From a virus: 64,000 bases of DNA. Below are positions 58,451 to 64,000 of this stretch, one piece after another. The notes under the pieces are model-generated. The model saw only the letters and a program-made list of their open reading frames with translations. It did no database searches and was not told the origin of the DNA. The stretch lies in the IMG/VR virus record IMGVR_UViG_3300001533_002237, positions 1 through 64,000 of that record; one strand, written 5' to 3'. The first letter of the stretch is position 1; each line of letters begins with the position of its first letter. The translations under genes and the position numbers were made by a program.

Positions 58451-58870
58451 ATGAGTACGACACAAAAATTTATAATAGTTAAGGACAGAGTTGAAATTTA
58501 TCGTGATTTTGCTTTAAATTTACTACATTATATTTATCATTATTATATTGATAGAGAAAGTTTAAGCGAAGACCAAGATATAAAAAATCATTTTAATTGG
58601 TGTTTTAAAAAAGTTTGCGATGAATTTATGGAAGAAGGTATAGATTTTAGAAATAATAAAGAATTAAATCAATATTTTTTTTCATATTACTATCATCAAT
58701 TTTATACTATTAATCAAGACGTGTCAATAAAATATTTCGAAAAATTTTGGAATGAAATTTTTGAAATTGATAGGTTAAAAAATAAAAATATAATAAATAT
58801 TCTTATTGAAATCTACAATATTTACGACAAATCAATTAATAATGAAAAAAATATATTAGAAATTGTTTAA
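58451..58870 (+). CDS. Unidentified protein after the endolysin
   Basis: The 139-residue product is helical, rich in Tyr, Phe and Asn (YIYHYYIDRESLSEDQDIKN, QYFFSYYYHQFYTINQDVSI), and has no membrane segment. Its start follows the amidase stop without a gap, so they are translationally coupled. It is not recognised. Coupling suggests a lysis-related or amidase-binding role. Confidence 0.55.
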   Translation: MSTTQKFIIVKDRVEIYRDFALNLLHYIYHYYIDRESLSEDQDIKNHFNWCFKKVCDEFMEEGIDFRNNKELNQYFFSYYYHQFYTINQDVSIKYFEKFWNEIFEIDRLKNKNIINILIEIYNIYDKSINNEKNILEIV

Positions 58871-58884
58871 AAATACTTGCAATT

Positions 58885-58893
58885 AGTATTTAT
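58885..58893 (+). promoter_or_regulatory. Putative phage late promoter (AGTATTTAT)
   Basis: AGTATTTAT lies 56 bases before the ATG at 58950, the longest leader in the set. The leader itself is A/T only over long stretches. Confidence 0.5.
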
Positions 58894-58949
58894 ATTGACT
58901 ATTTTTACAAAAATTATAATAAATAATAATAAAAAAACAAAAACAAATT

Positions 58950-59222
58950 ATGGCAAATTTAAAACTTGACCTCGTTAACAAATTAAATAACGAGAAGTAT
59001 TTTAGTGAAATCGAACTTATTCGTTTAGCACAAGACCCAAACACAAATTATAAAGAGAAAATTGAAGAAATGAGCGAGCTTCTTGAAACAATTGTAATTA
59101 CCAATGCACAACTTGGTTTAGTTGAACAATATTTTAAAGAACCAGCACAAGAAAATGCACCTGCACCACAAAATGCACCTGCACAACCTAAAGTTAATCC
59201 GGGTCAAAGTCACTCAGAATAA
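58950..59222 (+). CDS. Small helical protein with Pro/Ala/Gln tail
   Basis: The 90-residue product has a helical first part (ANLKLDLVNKLNNEKYFSEI, MSELLETIVITNAQLGLVEQ) and a repeated Ala/Pro/Gln tail (ENAPAPQNAPAQPKVNPG). Codon use in the first part (CTTGACCTCGTTAACA) is less AT-rich than that of its neighbours. A long leader after the late-type promoter may serve strong translation, so this could be an abundant virion or internal protein. No family is recognised. Confidence 0.6.
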   Translation: MANLKLDLVNKLNNEKYFSEIELIRLAQDPNTNYKEKIEEMSELLETIVITNAQLGLVEQYFKEPAQENAPAPQNAPAQPKVNPGQSHSE

Positions 59223-59224
59223 TT

Positions 59225-59425
59225 ATGACAGATTTAATTACTGAAATATATCAGTTTTTATTTATTTCTTCCATTGTTTTTATTATTAATATTTTAATCG
59301 ATTTAATTGTAAAAACATATGGAAGATTTAAATTAAAAAAGGAAACAAGAATTTTATTAACAAAAACCGAAAAAATTATTTTATGGATTTCCATAGCAAT
59401 ATTTTTTTCATATATAATTAATTAA
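59225..59425 (+). CDS. Small two-segment membrane protein
   Basis: The 66-residue protein has two hydrophobic segments (about 8-28, IYQFLFISSIVFIINILIDL, and 47-65, TEKIILWISIAIFFSYI) with a basic loop (KTYGRFKLKKETR). It starts 2 bases after the preceding gene. The size and two-helix layout are shared with class II holins, and the endolysin lies less than 1 kb upstream. There is no direct proof of lysis function. Confidence 0.5.
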   Translation: MTDLITEIYQFLFISSIVFIINILIDLIVKTYGRFKLKKETRILLTKTEKIILWISIAIFFSYIIN

Positions 59426-59953
59426 ATGAAGCAAATTGAATTAGCATTAGAATCAACAAATGGTTATATTAAATCTTTCAATAGAAATACTGAAAAAGGT
59501 TGGTGGGAAATTGAAGTAGGATTACCAATTAGTTGGGTTTATGATGAAAACTCTAAGATTGGTTGTGAGATAATTAATGAGAATGAAATCGGTAAATTAA
59601 TTAAAGTATTTCCAAAATTAAATGGTGTGGTAATTGATGATTTAATTAATTTTATTGAAATAATTATTGTAACAAATCAAAAAATTGCTGAAAAAGAAAA
59701 GCAATTTACTGATAAAATGCAAGAAATGAAAAATCATTTAGAAGATGAAGCAAATAAATTTTATAAAGAACTTGAAGAATTAAAAGAAAATTCTTTTAAA
59801 AAGAACAACAATGATTTTATTCAAAATTTAAAAAATAAAAAAGTTGCTTCAAATAACACTAAATCTACAGATAAACTCAAATCAACCACAAAAAGAAAGC
59901 CAAGAACACTGAAAAAAGTAAATACTGTTACCGAAGAATCATCAAAAAAATAA
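59426..59953 (+). CDS. Unidentified protein with coiled coil and basic tail
   Basis: The 175-residue protein begins with a compact region (QIELALESTNGYIKSFNRNT, WWEIEVGLPISWVYDENS). A coiled coil follows (about 85-130, AEKEKQFTDKMQEMKNHLED), and the tail is strongly basic and Thr/Ser-rich (NTKSTDKLKSTTKRKPRTLK). It has no gap to the previous gene. The tail resembles that of the small basic protein at 19954, which also carries Lys/Ser/Thr repeats. It is not recognised; nucleic-acid contact is possible. Confidence 0.55.
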   Translation: MKQIELALESTNGYIKSFNRNTEKGWWEIEVGLPISWVYDENSKIGCEIINENEIGKLIKVFPKLNGVVIDDLINFIEIIIVTNQKIAEKEKQFTDKMQEMKNHLEDEANKFYKELEELKENSFKKNNNDFIQNLKNKKVASNNTKSTDKLKSTTKRKPRTLKKVNTVTEESSKK

Positions 59954-59959
59954 TTATTC

Positions 59960-60307
59960 ATGGATGATGAAAAAGAAATATTACCTCTTGATAATGATTT
60001 ATCTGATTATATTTCATTAAGTAATCATCTTAAAGATGATACTGAAAGGAAGAAAAAATTAATTTCTAACGAAATTGAAGAACTTGGTGAAACATATATT
60101 TTCGAAATAGAACGAAAAAGAAAAAATAAAGAATTAAAACAAAAAAAATTAATTCCTTATATATTGAAATATTGTAATGAAAAATATAGTAAAAAAGAGT
60201 TAACTTCATATAGTTTAGAAGATATACAAGAAATTTATAATCAAATCAAAACTGAAAGAAAATCCCCGATAATTAAATTTATTGAATTTATTTTTAATCT
60301 TGAATAA
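59960..60307 (+). CDS. Unidentified charged helical protein
   Basis: The 115-residue product is helical and charged, with two similar Lys-rich helices (KDDTERKKKLISNEIEELGE, EIERKRKNKELKQKKLIPYI). It starts 6 bases after the preceding gene and is the last of the plus-strand late unit before a host-type promoter. There is no membrane segment or known motif. Confidence 0.55.
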   Translation: MDDEKEILPLDNDLSDYISLSNHLKDDTERKKKLISNEIEELGETYIFEIERKRKNKELKQKKLIPYILKYCNEKYSKKELTSYSLEDIQEIYNQIKTERKSPIIKFIEFIFNLE

Positions 60308-60312
60308 TTTGA

Positions 60313-60320
60313 TTATATTT
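60313..60320 (+). promoter_or_regulatory. Possible Bacteroidota-type -7 element
   Basis: TATATTTG at 60313-60320, 31 bases before the ATG at 60352. No TTG/TTTG at the usual 19-20 base spacing is visible, so this is weaker than the other host-type promoters. Confidence 0.4.
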
Positions 60321-60351
60321 GTTAATTATAAACTTTAAATAATATAATATA

Positions 60352-61146
60352 ATGGTACAAAAACAATTATTTGATGATATTTTTTATCCTCAACGTATTC
60401 ATGAAATACTTTTTTTAAATGTTAAATCAATCTTAACATACCCAACACTTATATTACTTGAGTCAAACAATAAAGTAATGTTTGAGCGTTGGAAATACTT
60501 ATCGCAAAGTAAGTATGATACTCTTGATACTGACCAATATGAAGATTTACAAAAAGTCTATGAAAAAAACGCACCATATTATCCTGAATATAGTAAAATT
60601 GTTGCAATAACATATGGAACTGTTTATATTGAAGATGGGAAATTAAAGCGTTACATGAAAAAGATTGTAAATAATGATGAATTTATTGTTTTGGCTACTT
60701 TCATGGATGAATTATTCAAAGTATCAAGCGATGGTATTAAGTCAACACCTAATTTTTTTCCAATTCTTTGTGGACATAATATTATTGGTTATGATATTCC
60801 TTTATTAATGAAAAAATTTATTCAGTATAATGATAGGTTTGAAACAAATAAAACAATTCCTTTAATTCTTAAAAAAAGTTTAACAATTAAACCTTGGGAA
60901 TCAGGAATTATTGATACCCTTAATGTTTGGAAATTTAATGGTTATGATAATATGCCGTTAATGTTAATATCTGATTATCTTGGTCTAAAAAAGACTGTAG
61001 ATTTACTTCCACTTGACGAAATGTCAAAAAAATATTGGGAATTATATGATGAAGATATTGAAAAGGCAATGGAATTCGTTTCACTACAATCTGCAACACA
61101 AACAAATTTAGTAATTCAGTTAATTAATACTTTACGAGTATTGTGA
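60352..61146 (+). CDS. DnaQ/PolB-type 3'-5' exonuclease-like protein with altered catalytic residues
   Basis: The 264-residue protein follows the layout of stand-alone PolB-type exonuclease proteins (DNA_pol_B_exo2-like). At the ExoI position it reads ILFLNVKSIL where D-x-E is expected, giving Asn and Lys. ExoII is conserved as CGHNIIGYDIPLL. The ExoIII-like helix reads FVSLQSATQTNLVIQLI without the usual Asp. The fold is likely, but with three changed acidic positions the enzyme is probably inactive or uses other residues. A terminator follows and a host-type -7 element precedes it. Confidence 0.6.
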   Translation: MVQKQLFDDIFYPQRIHEILFLNVKSILTYPTLILLESNNKVMFERWKYLSQSKYDTLDTDQYEDLQKVYEKNAPYYPEYSKIVAITYGTVYIEDGKLKRYMKKIVNNDEFIVLATFMDELFKVSSDGIKSTPNFFPILCGHNIIGYDIPLLMKKFIQYNDRFETNKTIPLILKKSLTIKPWESGIIDTLNVWKFNGYDNMPLMLISDYLGLKKTVDLLPLDEMSKKYWELYDEDIEKAMEFVSLQSATQTNLVIQLINTLRVL

Positions 61147-61164
61147 CATTTTTTTTAGTTTAAC

Positions 61165-61197
61165 AAAAAAAGGTGAAATATTAATTTCACCTTTTTT
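61165..61197. terminator. Bidirectional intrinsic terminator
   Basis: GGTGAAAT (61172-61179) pairs with ATTTCACC (61184-61191), flanked by A and T runs, between converging genes on the two strands. Confidence 0.85.
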
Positions 61198-61298
61198 ATT
61201 TTAAGCCGTTTTAATGAATTATATAATTAAAGCATATACATCTATCAATTAGAATAGAAATTGATTTAAAGTTCATCTAAAATAGATTTTAGATGGTA

Positions 61299-61586
61299 TT
61301 ATGACCAATCAAGCATATCACTAAATTTACCATCAATATATTGTGCATCATAAATTCTATCAAAATCTTCTTCAGTAATATAAGCTCTACCCATTTTAGT
61401 ATCACCGTAAAGTATATAATCATTCATTGCGATAATCGTATTAAAAAAAATATACATTCCTTTACGATAAATATATATTAAACTATCAATACGTTCAGAA
61501 TTTTCATTAATATTAAGCAGAACACCTAGTGTCCTGCTGTTATCTGAATATTCTTCTTCATGTGCTGTAAGGATAAATGTTTTCAT
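61299..61586 (-). CDS. Small unidentified protein with host-type promoter
   Basis: The 95-residue product has a beta-strand start (KTFILTAHEEEYSDNS), a central strand pair (RIDSLIYIYRKGMYIFFN) and a helix (ITEEDFDRIYDAQYID). No family is recognised. The host-type element TATATTTG at 61591-61598 on this strand lies 4 bases from the ATG, so the mRNA may have little or no leader. This suggests early expression. Small early phage proteins often act against the host, but nothing here shows it. Confidence 0.6.
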   Translation of the reverse strand: MKTFILTAHEEEYSDNSRTLGVLLNINENSERIDSLIYIYRKGMYIFFNTIIAMNDYILYGDTKMGRAYITEEDFDRIYDAQYIDGKFSDMLDWS

Positions 61587-61590
61587 ATTA

Positions 61591-61598
61591 CAAATATA
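61591..61598 (-). promoter_or_regulatory. Bacteroidota-type -7 element with almost no leader
   Basis: On the minus strand TATATTTG is followed by TAAT and the ATG. The usual start site of such promoters would fall at or next to the start codon. No clear TTG is found 19-20 bases upstream. Confidence 0.45.
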
Positions 61599-61606
61599 AT
61601 TAAAAA

Positions 61607-62491
61607 TTATTTATTAGCATATAGTTTTTCAGTAATATTTGAATAAAAATATCCTAATGGGTCACGAGGTTCATTATTTTTACGAATCTCATAGTGTAAA
61701 TGTGGACCTGTACTTAAACCAGTATTACCAACAGTACCAATCAATTGATTTTTATTAACCCACTGACCTTTTTTTACATTAATTTGATCTAGATGTGCAT
61801 ATAATGTTTCAAAACCATATGCGTGTTTAATAATAATTCTATTTCCGTATCCGTATTTGGAATACATTATTTTCACAACATAACCTTGTGCTGTTGAATA
61901 TATGGGTGTTCCAACTCTCGCTGAAATATCGACTCCTTCATGAAAAAGAACTTTCTTTTCAATAGGATGATTTCTCCAACCAAAAGGTGATGTTAAACTA
62001 ACAAAATCTTTTGTTTTTATTGGAGAAATTGTAGGATAATAAAGAATTGCATTTTTATTTGATTTAAAAAATTTTGATGTTTCTTGTAATTTAATCAATT
62101 GTGTTGCAAGCATTTCTGCTGCATATGCTGCTCTTTTACTAACATTTTTAAATATAGTGTCATTATTAATGATATCTCTAGCATTATCATTTCTATACTG
62201 AGCAAAACCAGTGGTATCAAAATCAACACCAAGATATTGAGAGTATATGATATTATCATATTTATGGATTTCATCAACTATTTCTTCCATTTCTAATACT
62301 TTATTAGAAAGTTCAGATAGTTGTTGTTTTAATTTCATGTTTTCATGTTTTAATTTCGAGTTATTTGCTCGAAGAGTAACATCATTTTCTCCACTTATTC
62401 CAGAAGATAAATTATTATTTAATCCTAAAATAATAAAAATTACCATCATAATAAGTAAAAATTTTAAGAAATTAATTTTTGTTTTTTTCAT
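61607..62491 (-). CDS. M23-family peptidoglycan endopeptidase, membrane-anchored
   Basis: The 294-residue protein has an N-terminal transmembrane anchor (residues 9-25, LKFLLIMMVIFIILGL) and a coiled coil (residues 38-80). The C-terminal M23/LytM domain starts at about 165: LTSPFGWRNHP, FHEGVDISA (H184, D188), a Gly-rich strand pair, LYAHLDQ and GPHLHYEIR (H264, H266). These are the four zinc-site residues of M23 peptidases that cut peptide cross-links. The anchor and coil resemble host cell-division proteins of this family rather than virion endolysins. It lies on the minus strand in the accessory region. Confidence 0.9.
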   Translation of the reverse strand: MKKTKINFLKFLLIMMVIFIILGLNNNLSSGISGENDVTLRANNSKLKHENMKLKQQLSELSNKVLEMEEIVDEIHKYDNIIYSQYLGVDFDTTGFAQYRNDNARDIINNDTIFKNVSKRAAYAAEMLATQLIKLQETSKFFKSNKNAILYYPTISPIKTKDFVSLTSPFGWRNHPIEKKVLFHEGVDISARVGTPIYSTAQGYVVKIMYSKYGYGNRIIIKHAYGFETLYAHLDQINVKKGQWVNKNQLIGTVGNTGLSTGPHLHYEIRKNNEPRDPLGYFYSNITEKLYANK

Positions 62492-62531
62492 AAATAAAAT
62501 TTAAATAAAATTATTTTTTTATTGATTATCA

Positions 62532-62688
62532 GTTACTTGTGTTTAGTAACATCAGCCCACAATAGAGGAAGTTAGTGGTTTTTAAATGAAAATGCCCAGA
62601 ATATTTAATATTTCTGGATATGATGAAATTCAAGGGGTTATGTTTAATTGAATTTCGTTGTCGATGAATTCCACTTCGACATTTTTTT
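62532..62688 (+). ncRNA. Candidate structured RNA with terminator-like end
   Basis: The stretch between two minus-strand genes is less AT-rich than its surroundings. It holds three hairpins on the plus strand: GTTAC/GTAAC (62532-62536, 62546-62550), an imperfect CCAGAATATT/AATATTTCTGG (62596-62617), and TGTCGA/TCGACA (62659-62664, 62676-62681) followed by seven T. The last looks like a plus-strand intrinsic terminator with no plus-strand gene before it. No promoter is recognised. A 21-codon frame (MKMPRIFNISGYDEIQG...) lies inside, so a small peptide gene is an alternative. Confidence 0.35.
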
Positions 62689-62753
62689 ATTATTTTTGAA
62701 TTTACATTCATAATTTCGTTAATATAAATACTAAAGATATCGAAAAGACCAAA

Positions 62754-63494
62754 TTATTCATTATCAGTTTGTTGTAACCAATTTTGTTTTTTCGATATTC
62801 GGTTTTCTATTTTTTTAGGTTTAAAAATAAATAAATATGAGTCATTTATTCTTTGAAAACCACACCTATTAGCCACATTAAATAATTTATATTCATTTAA
62901 TTCAACATCATTTTTTTCAAGTAATTCATTAAGTGAATAATATTCAAAAGCAGATATATTTATATTGTTTTCATTACTTAAACTATCTTTAATAATAATT
63001 CTTTTATGATTGAGATAAAAATCGGCATCAATTGAATTGTCTTGAAAAGGTTTAACTAACATAATTATAGCAACATCTTTAGCATAAAAATTTCTGTACA
63101 TCATTTCAATAAATTCTTCAGTAATTCCTTGTTTACGATAGTCTTTATTTAAAATTAAAGTATGAATTAAAACAATTTTATTATATTTATTTATATTAAT
63201 TTCATTCTTTTTAATTATATTAATTAATTCATGATAAGTATCTTCAAATGCATGGTCTTTAATTAATAAATTAAAATCTACAGCAAATTTTTCACCCAAT
63301 CCAATATTCCAAATAGAAAAACCATATTCACCAACTGGACGAGGAGGTTTACGTTTATTTAATCTAACTTCTGAAATTGTTCCATCATATTCTGTAATAA
63401 AATTTTCATTCACATTAATTAAATCAAAATTTCTATGATAATTTTGTGTCTTAAATGTTATATTACTTAATAAATTCCAATTATTTTTATTCAT
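62754..63494 (-). CDS. GNAT acetyltransferase-like protein
   Basis: I choose ATG 63494; an upstream TTG at 63506 overlaps the promoter element. The 246-residue protein has a GNAT-type core: IVLIHTLILNKDYRKQGITEEFIEMMYRNF, where RKQGIT lies at the acetyl-CoA pyrophosphate loop, AIIMLVKPF, and a last strand LFNVANRCGFQRINDSYLFIF with the N..R.GF form of the family. The N-terminal 80 residues are separate. A host-type promoter lies 9 bases upstream, so early expression is likely. Acceptor unknown. The GNAT call rests on motif A only and is moderate. Confidence 0.55.
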   Translation of the reverse strand: MNKNNWNLLSNITFKTQNYHRNFDLINVNENFITEYDGTISEVRLNKRKPPRPVGEYGFSIWNIGLGEKFAVDFNLLIKDHAFEDTYHELINIIKKNEININKYNKIVLIHTLILNKDYRKQGITEEFIEMMYRNFYAKDVAIIMLVKPFQDNSIDADFYLNHKRIIIKDSLSNENNINISAFEYYSLNELLEKNDVELNEYKLFNVANRCGFQRINDSYLFIFKPKKIENRISKKQNWLQQTDNE

Positions 63495-63503
63495 AATTAA
63501 GTG

Positions 63504-63534
63504 CAAATATATGTAAAAGTAAATTAAGTTCCAA
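63504..63534 (-). promoter_or_regulatory. Bacteroidota-type promoter (minus strand)
   Basis: On the minus strand TTG (63534-63532), 20 bases, then TATATTTG (63511-63504), 9 bases before the ATG at 63494. Both elements and the spacing match the host consensus. Confidence 0.7.
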
Positions 63535-63537
63535 GAA

Positions 63538-63972
63538 TTATAACAATTCTTCAGATTTACCCATTTTTGTTAGTAAAATAGTAAAATATTCTTTTATTTC
63601 ATTAGCATGTAAATATTCCTTTGGCTCGAAGTTCTGGTTAATCCAATTTGTCCAGTATAGTTGAACACCAAATCTATCCATATCATTAATAAAATCATCA
63701 ATTGTTTCGGGTATTGACATCATATATTTTATGCTGTCTTCGGGTTTATTTTTTTTTATAGTATAATATGTTGGATAGAATTCCAGTGTATATTCGTCAT
63801 TAGTAAACCTATACCAATTAATCATATCTTTTCCTCGCCAATCTTCAAAAAGTGTTTCAGTAGATTGCTCGTTAAATACTGGATATAACATGTCTATTTT
63901 GAAAGGAGTAGCGAGAAACTCCTTGAACTTCTCGCTATCCATAGTTCTGTTAAATGGAATAACTTTTATCAT
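63538..63972 (-). CDS. Unidentified protein near the window end
   Basis: The 144-residue product is not recognised. It contains aromatic-rich stretches (DWRGKDMINWYRFTNDEYTL, FGVQLYWTNWINQNFEPKEY) and a helical end (EIKEYFTILLTKMGKSEEL). There is no membrane segment. A short A-rich sequence (AAAAAAG) precedes the ATG. The upstream region lies beyond the window edge, so its promoter cannot be judged. It is oriented like the other minus-strand accessory genes. Confidence 0.6.
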   Translation of the reverse strand: MIKVIPFNRTMDSEKFKEFLATPFKIDMLYPVFNEQSTETLFEDWRGKDMINWYRFTNDEYTLEFYPTYYTIKKNKPEDSIKYMMSIPETIDDFINDMDRFGVQLYWTNWINQNFEPKEYLHANEIKEYFTILLTKMGKSEELL

Positions 63973-64000
63973 CTTTTTTCTACTAAATTTAATTTCCCAG

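Noticed and set aside
62529-62711. A 60-codon gene on the minus strand between the peptidase and acetyltransferase-like genes
   Set aside because: Composition is unlike the neighbours (Arg, His and Asn rich), and the stretch is better explained by hairpins and a terminator.
63495-63506. TTG 63506 as start of the acetyltransferase-like gene
   Set aside because: It overlaps the TATATTTG element; ATG 63494 gives a normal short leader.
1-64000. Alternative genetic code (stop recoding)
   Set aside because: Genes end with all three stop codons in the usual way and long frames contain none. The few in-frame stops (18131, 22054) are isolated and of different types.
1-64000. tRNA genes
   Set aside because: Scanning for T-loop GTTCRANNC with matching stems showed no convincing cloverleaf on either strand.
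1-64000. Integrated prophage with integrase and attachment sites
   Set aside because: No integrase, excisionase, repressor or host genes were seen. Gene content fits a lytic T4-type phage.

Overview
This window looks like part of the genome of a large, T4-related contractile-tailed phage (or a close metagenomic relative) infecting a member of the Bacteroidota. T4-type core genes are recognisable: a family B DNA polymerase, a DnaG/gp61-type primase, a fused gp47-gp46 (Mre11-Rad50) recombination nuclease, an SNF2-type helicase, a RuvC-fold nuclease, and baseplate wedge genes of the gp25 and gp6 types. The host assignment is inference. It rests on several promoters of the Bacteroidota form TTG/TTTG-N19-20-TAnnTTTG, very AT-rich DNA, and A-rich leaders with hardly any Shine-Dalgarno sequence. 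No rRNA, tRNA, integrase or CRISPR array was seen.

Layout. Positions 1-7850 hold the tail end of an upstream gene, an intein-containing helicase, a frameshifted small gene, a QueC-like PP-loop enzyme and the DNA polymerase. Positions 7880-13880 hold mostly unrecognised genes, with a Nudix fusion, a WYL-like protein and a protein with two kinase-like domains. Positions 13900-20430 form an RNA-processing and mobile-endonuclease block: a broken LAGLIDADG gene, a CCA/poly(A) polymerase fused to a 2H-like domain, a HAD phosphatase interrupted by a stop codon, a DUF723-type homing endonuclease and a ParB-like protein. Positions 20560-24280 hold a glycosyltransferase and unknown genes. Positions 24360-38220 are the baseplate and tail operon. 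It is interrupted by a four-gene glycosyltransferase/nucleotidyltransferase cassette and by a homing endonuclease that splits a structural gene in two. Positions 38300-48760 hold nucleic-acid enzymes, a sigma factor, a small heat-shock protein on the minus strand and several homing endonucleases. Positions 48790-61150 hold membrane proteins, amidase-like proteins, a 999-residue probable virion protein and small unknown genes. From 61.3 kb the genes run on the minus strand: an M23 peptidase, an acetyltransferase-like protein and unknowns, two of them with host-type promoters.

Two promoter classes stand out. A nine-base element, usually AGTATTTAT, sits before 18 transcription units or genes, most often 13-20 bases from the start codon. 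It resembles a phage late promoter, and the ECF-like sigma factor at about 43.4 kb is a candidate for reading it. Host-type TAnnTTTG elements precede the helicase, the phosphoesterase, the recombination nuclease and the minus-strand genes.

Mobile endonucleases are unusually dense: ten intact, broken or remnant elements from the LAGLIDADG, GIY-YIG, HNH and PD-(D/E)XK/Vsr-like classes. Several neighbouring genes carry single-base frameshifts or a premature stop. These are either real decay or uncorrected homopolymer errors in the assembly.
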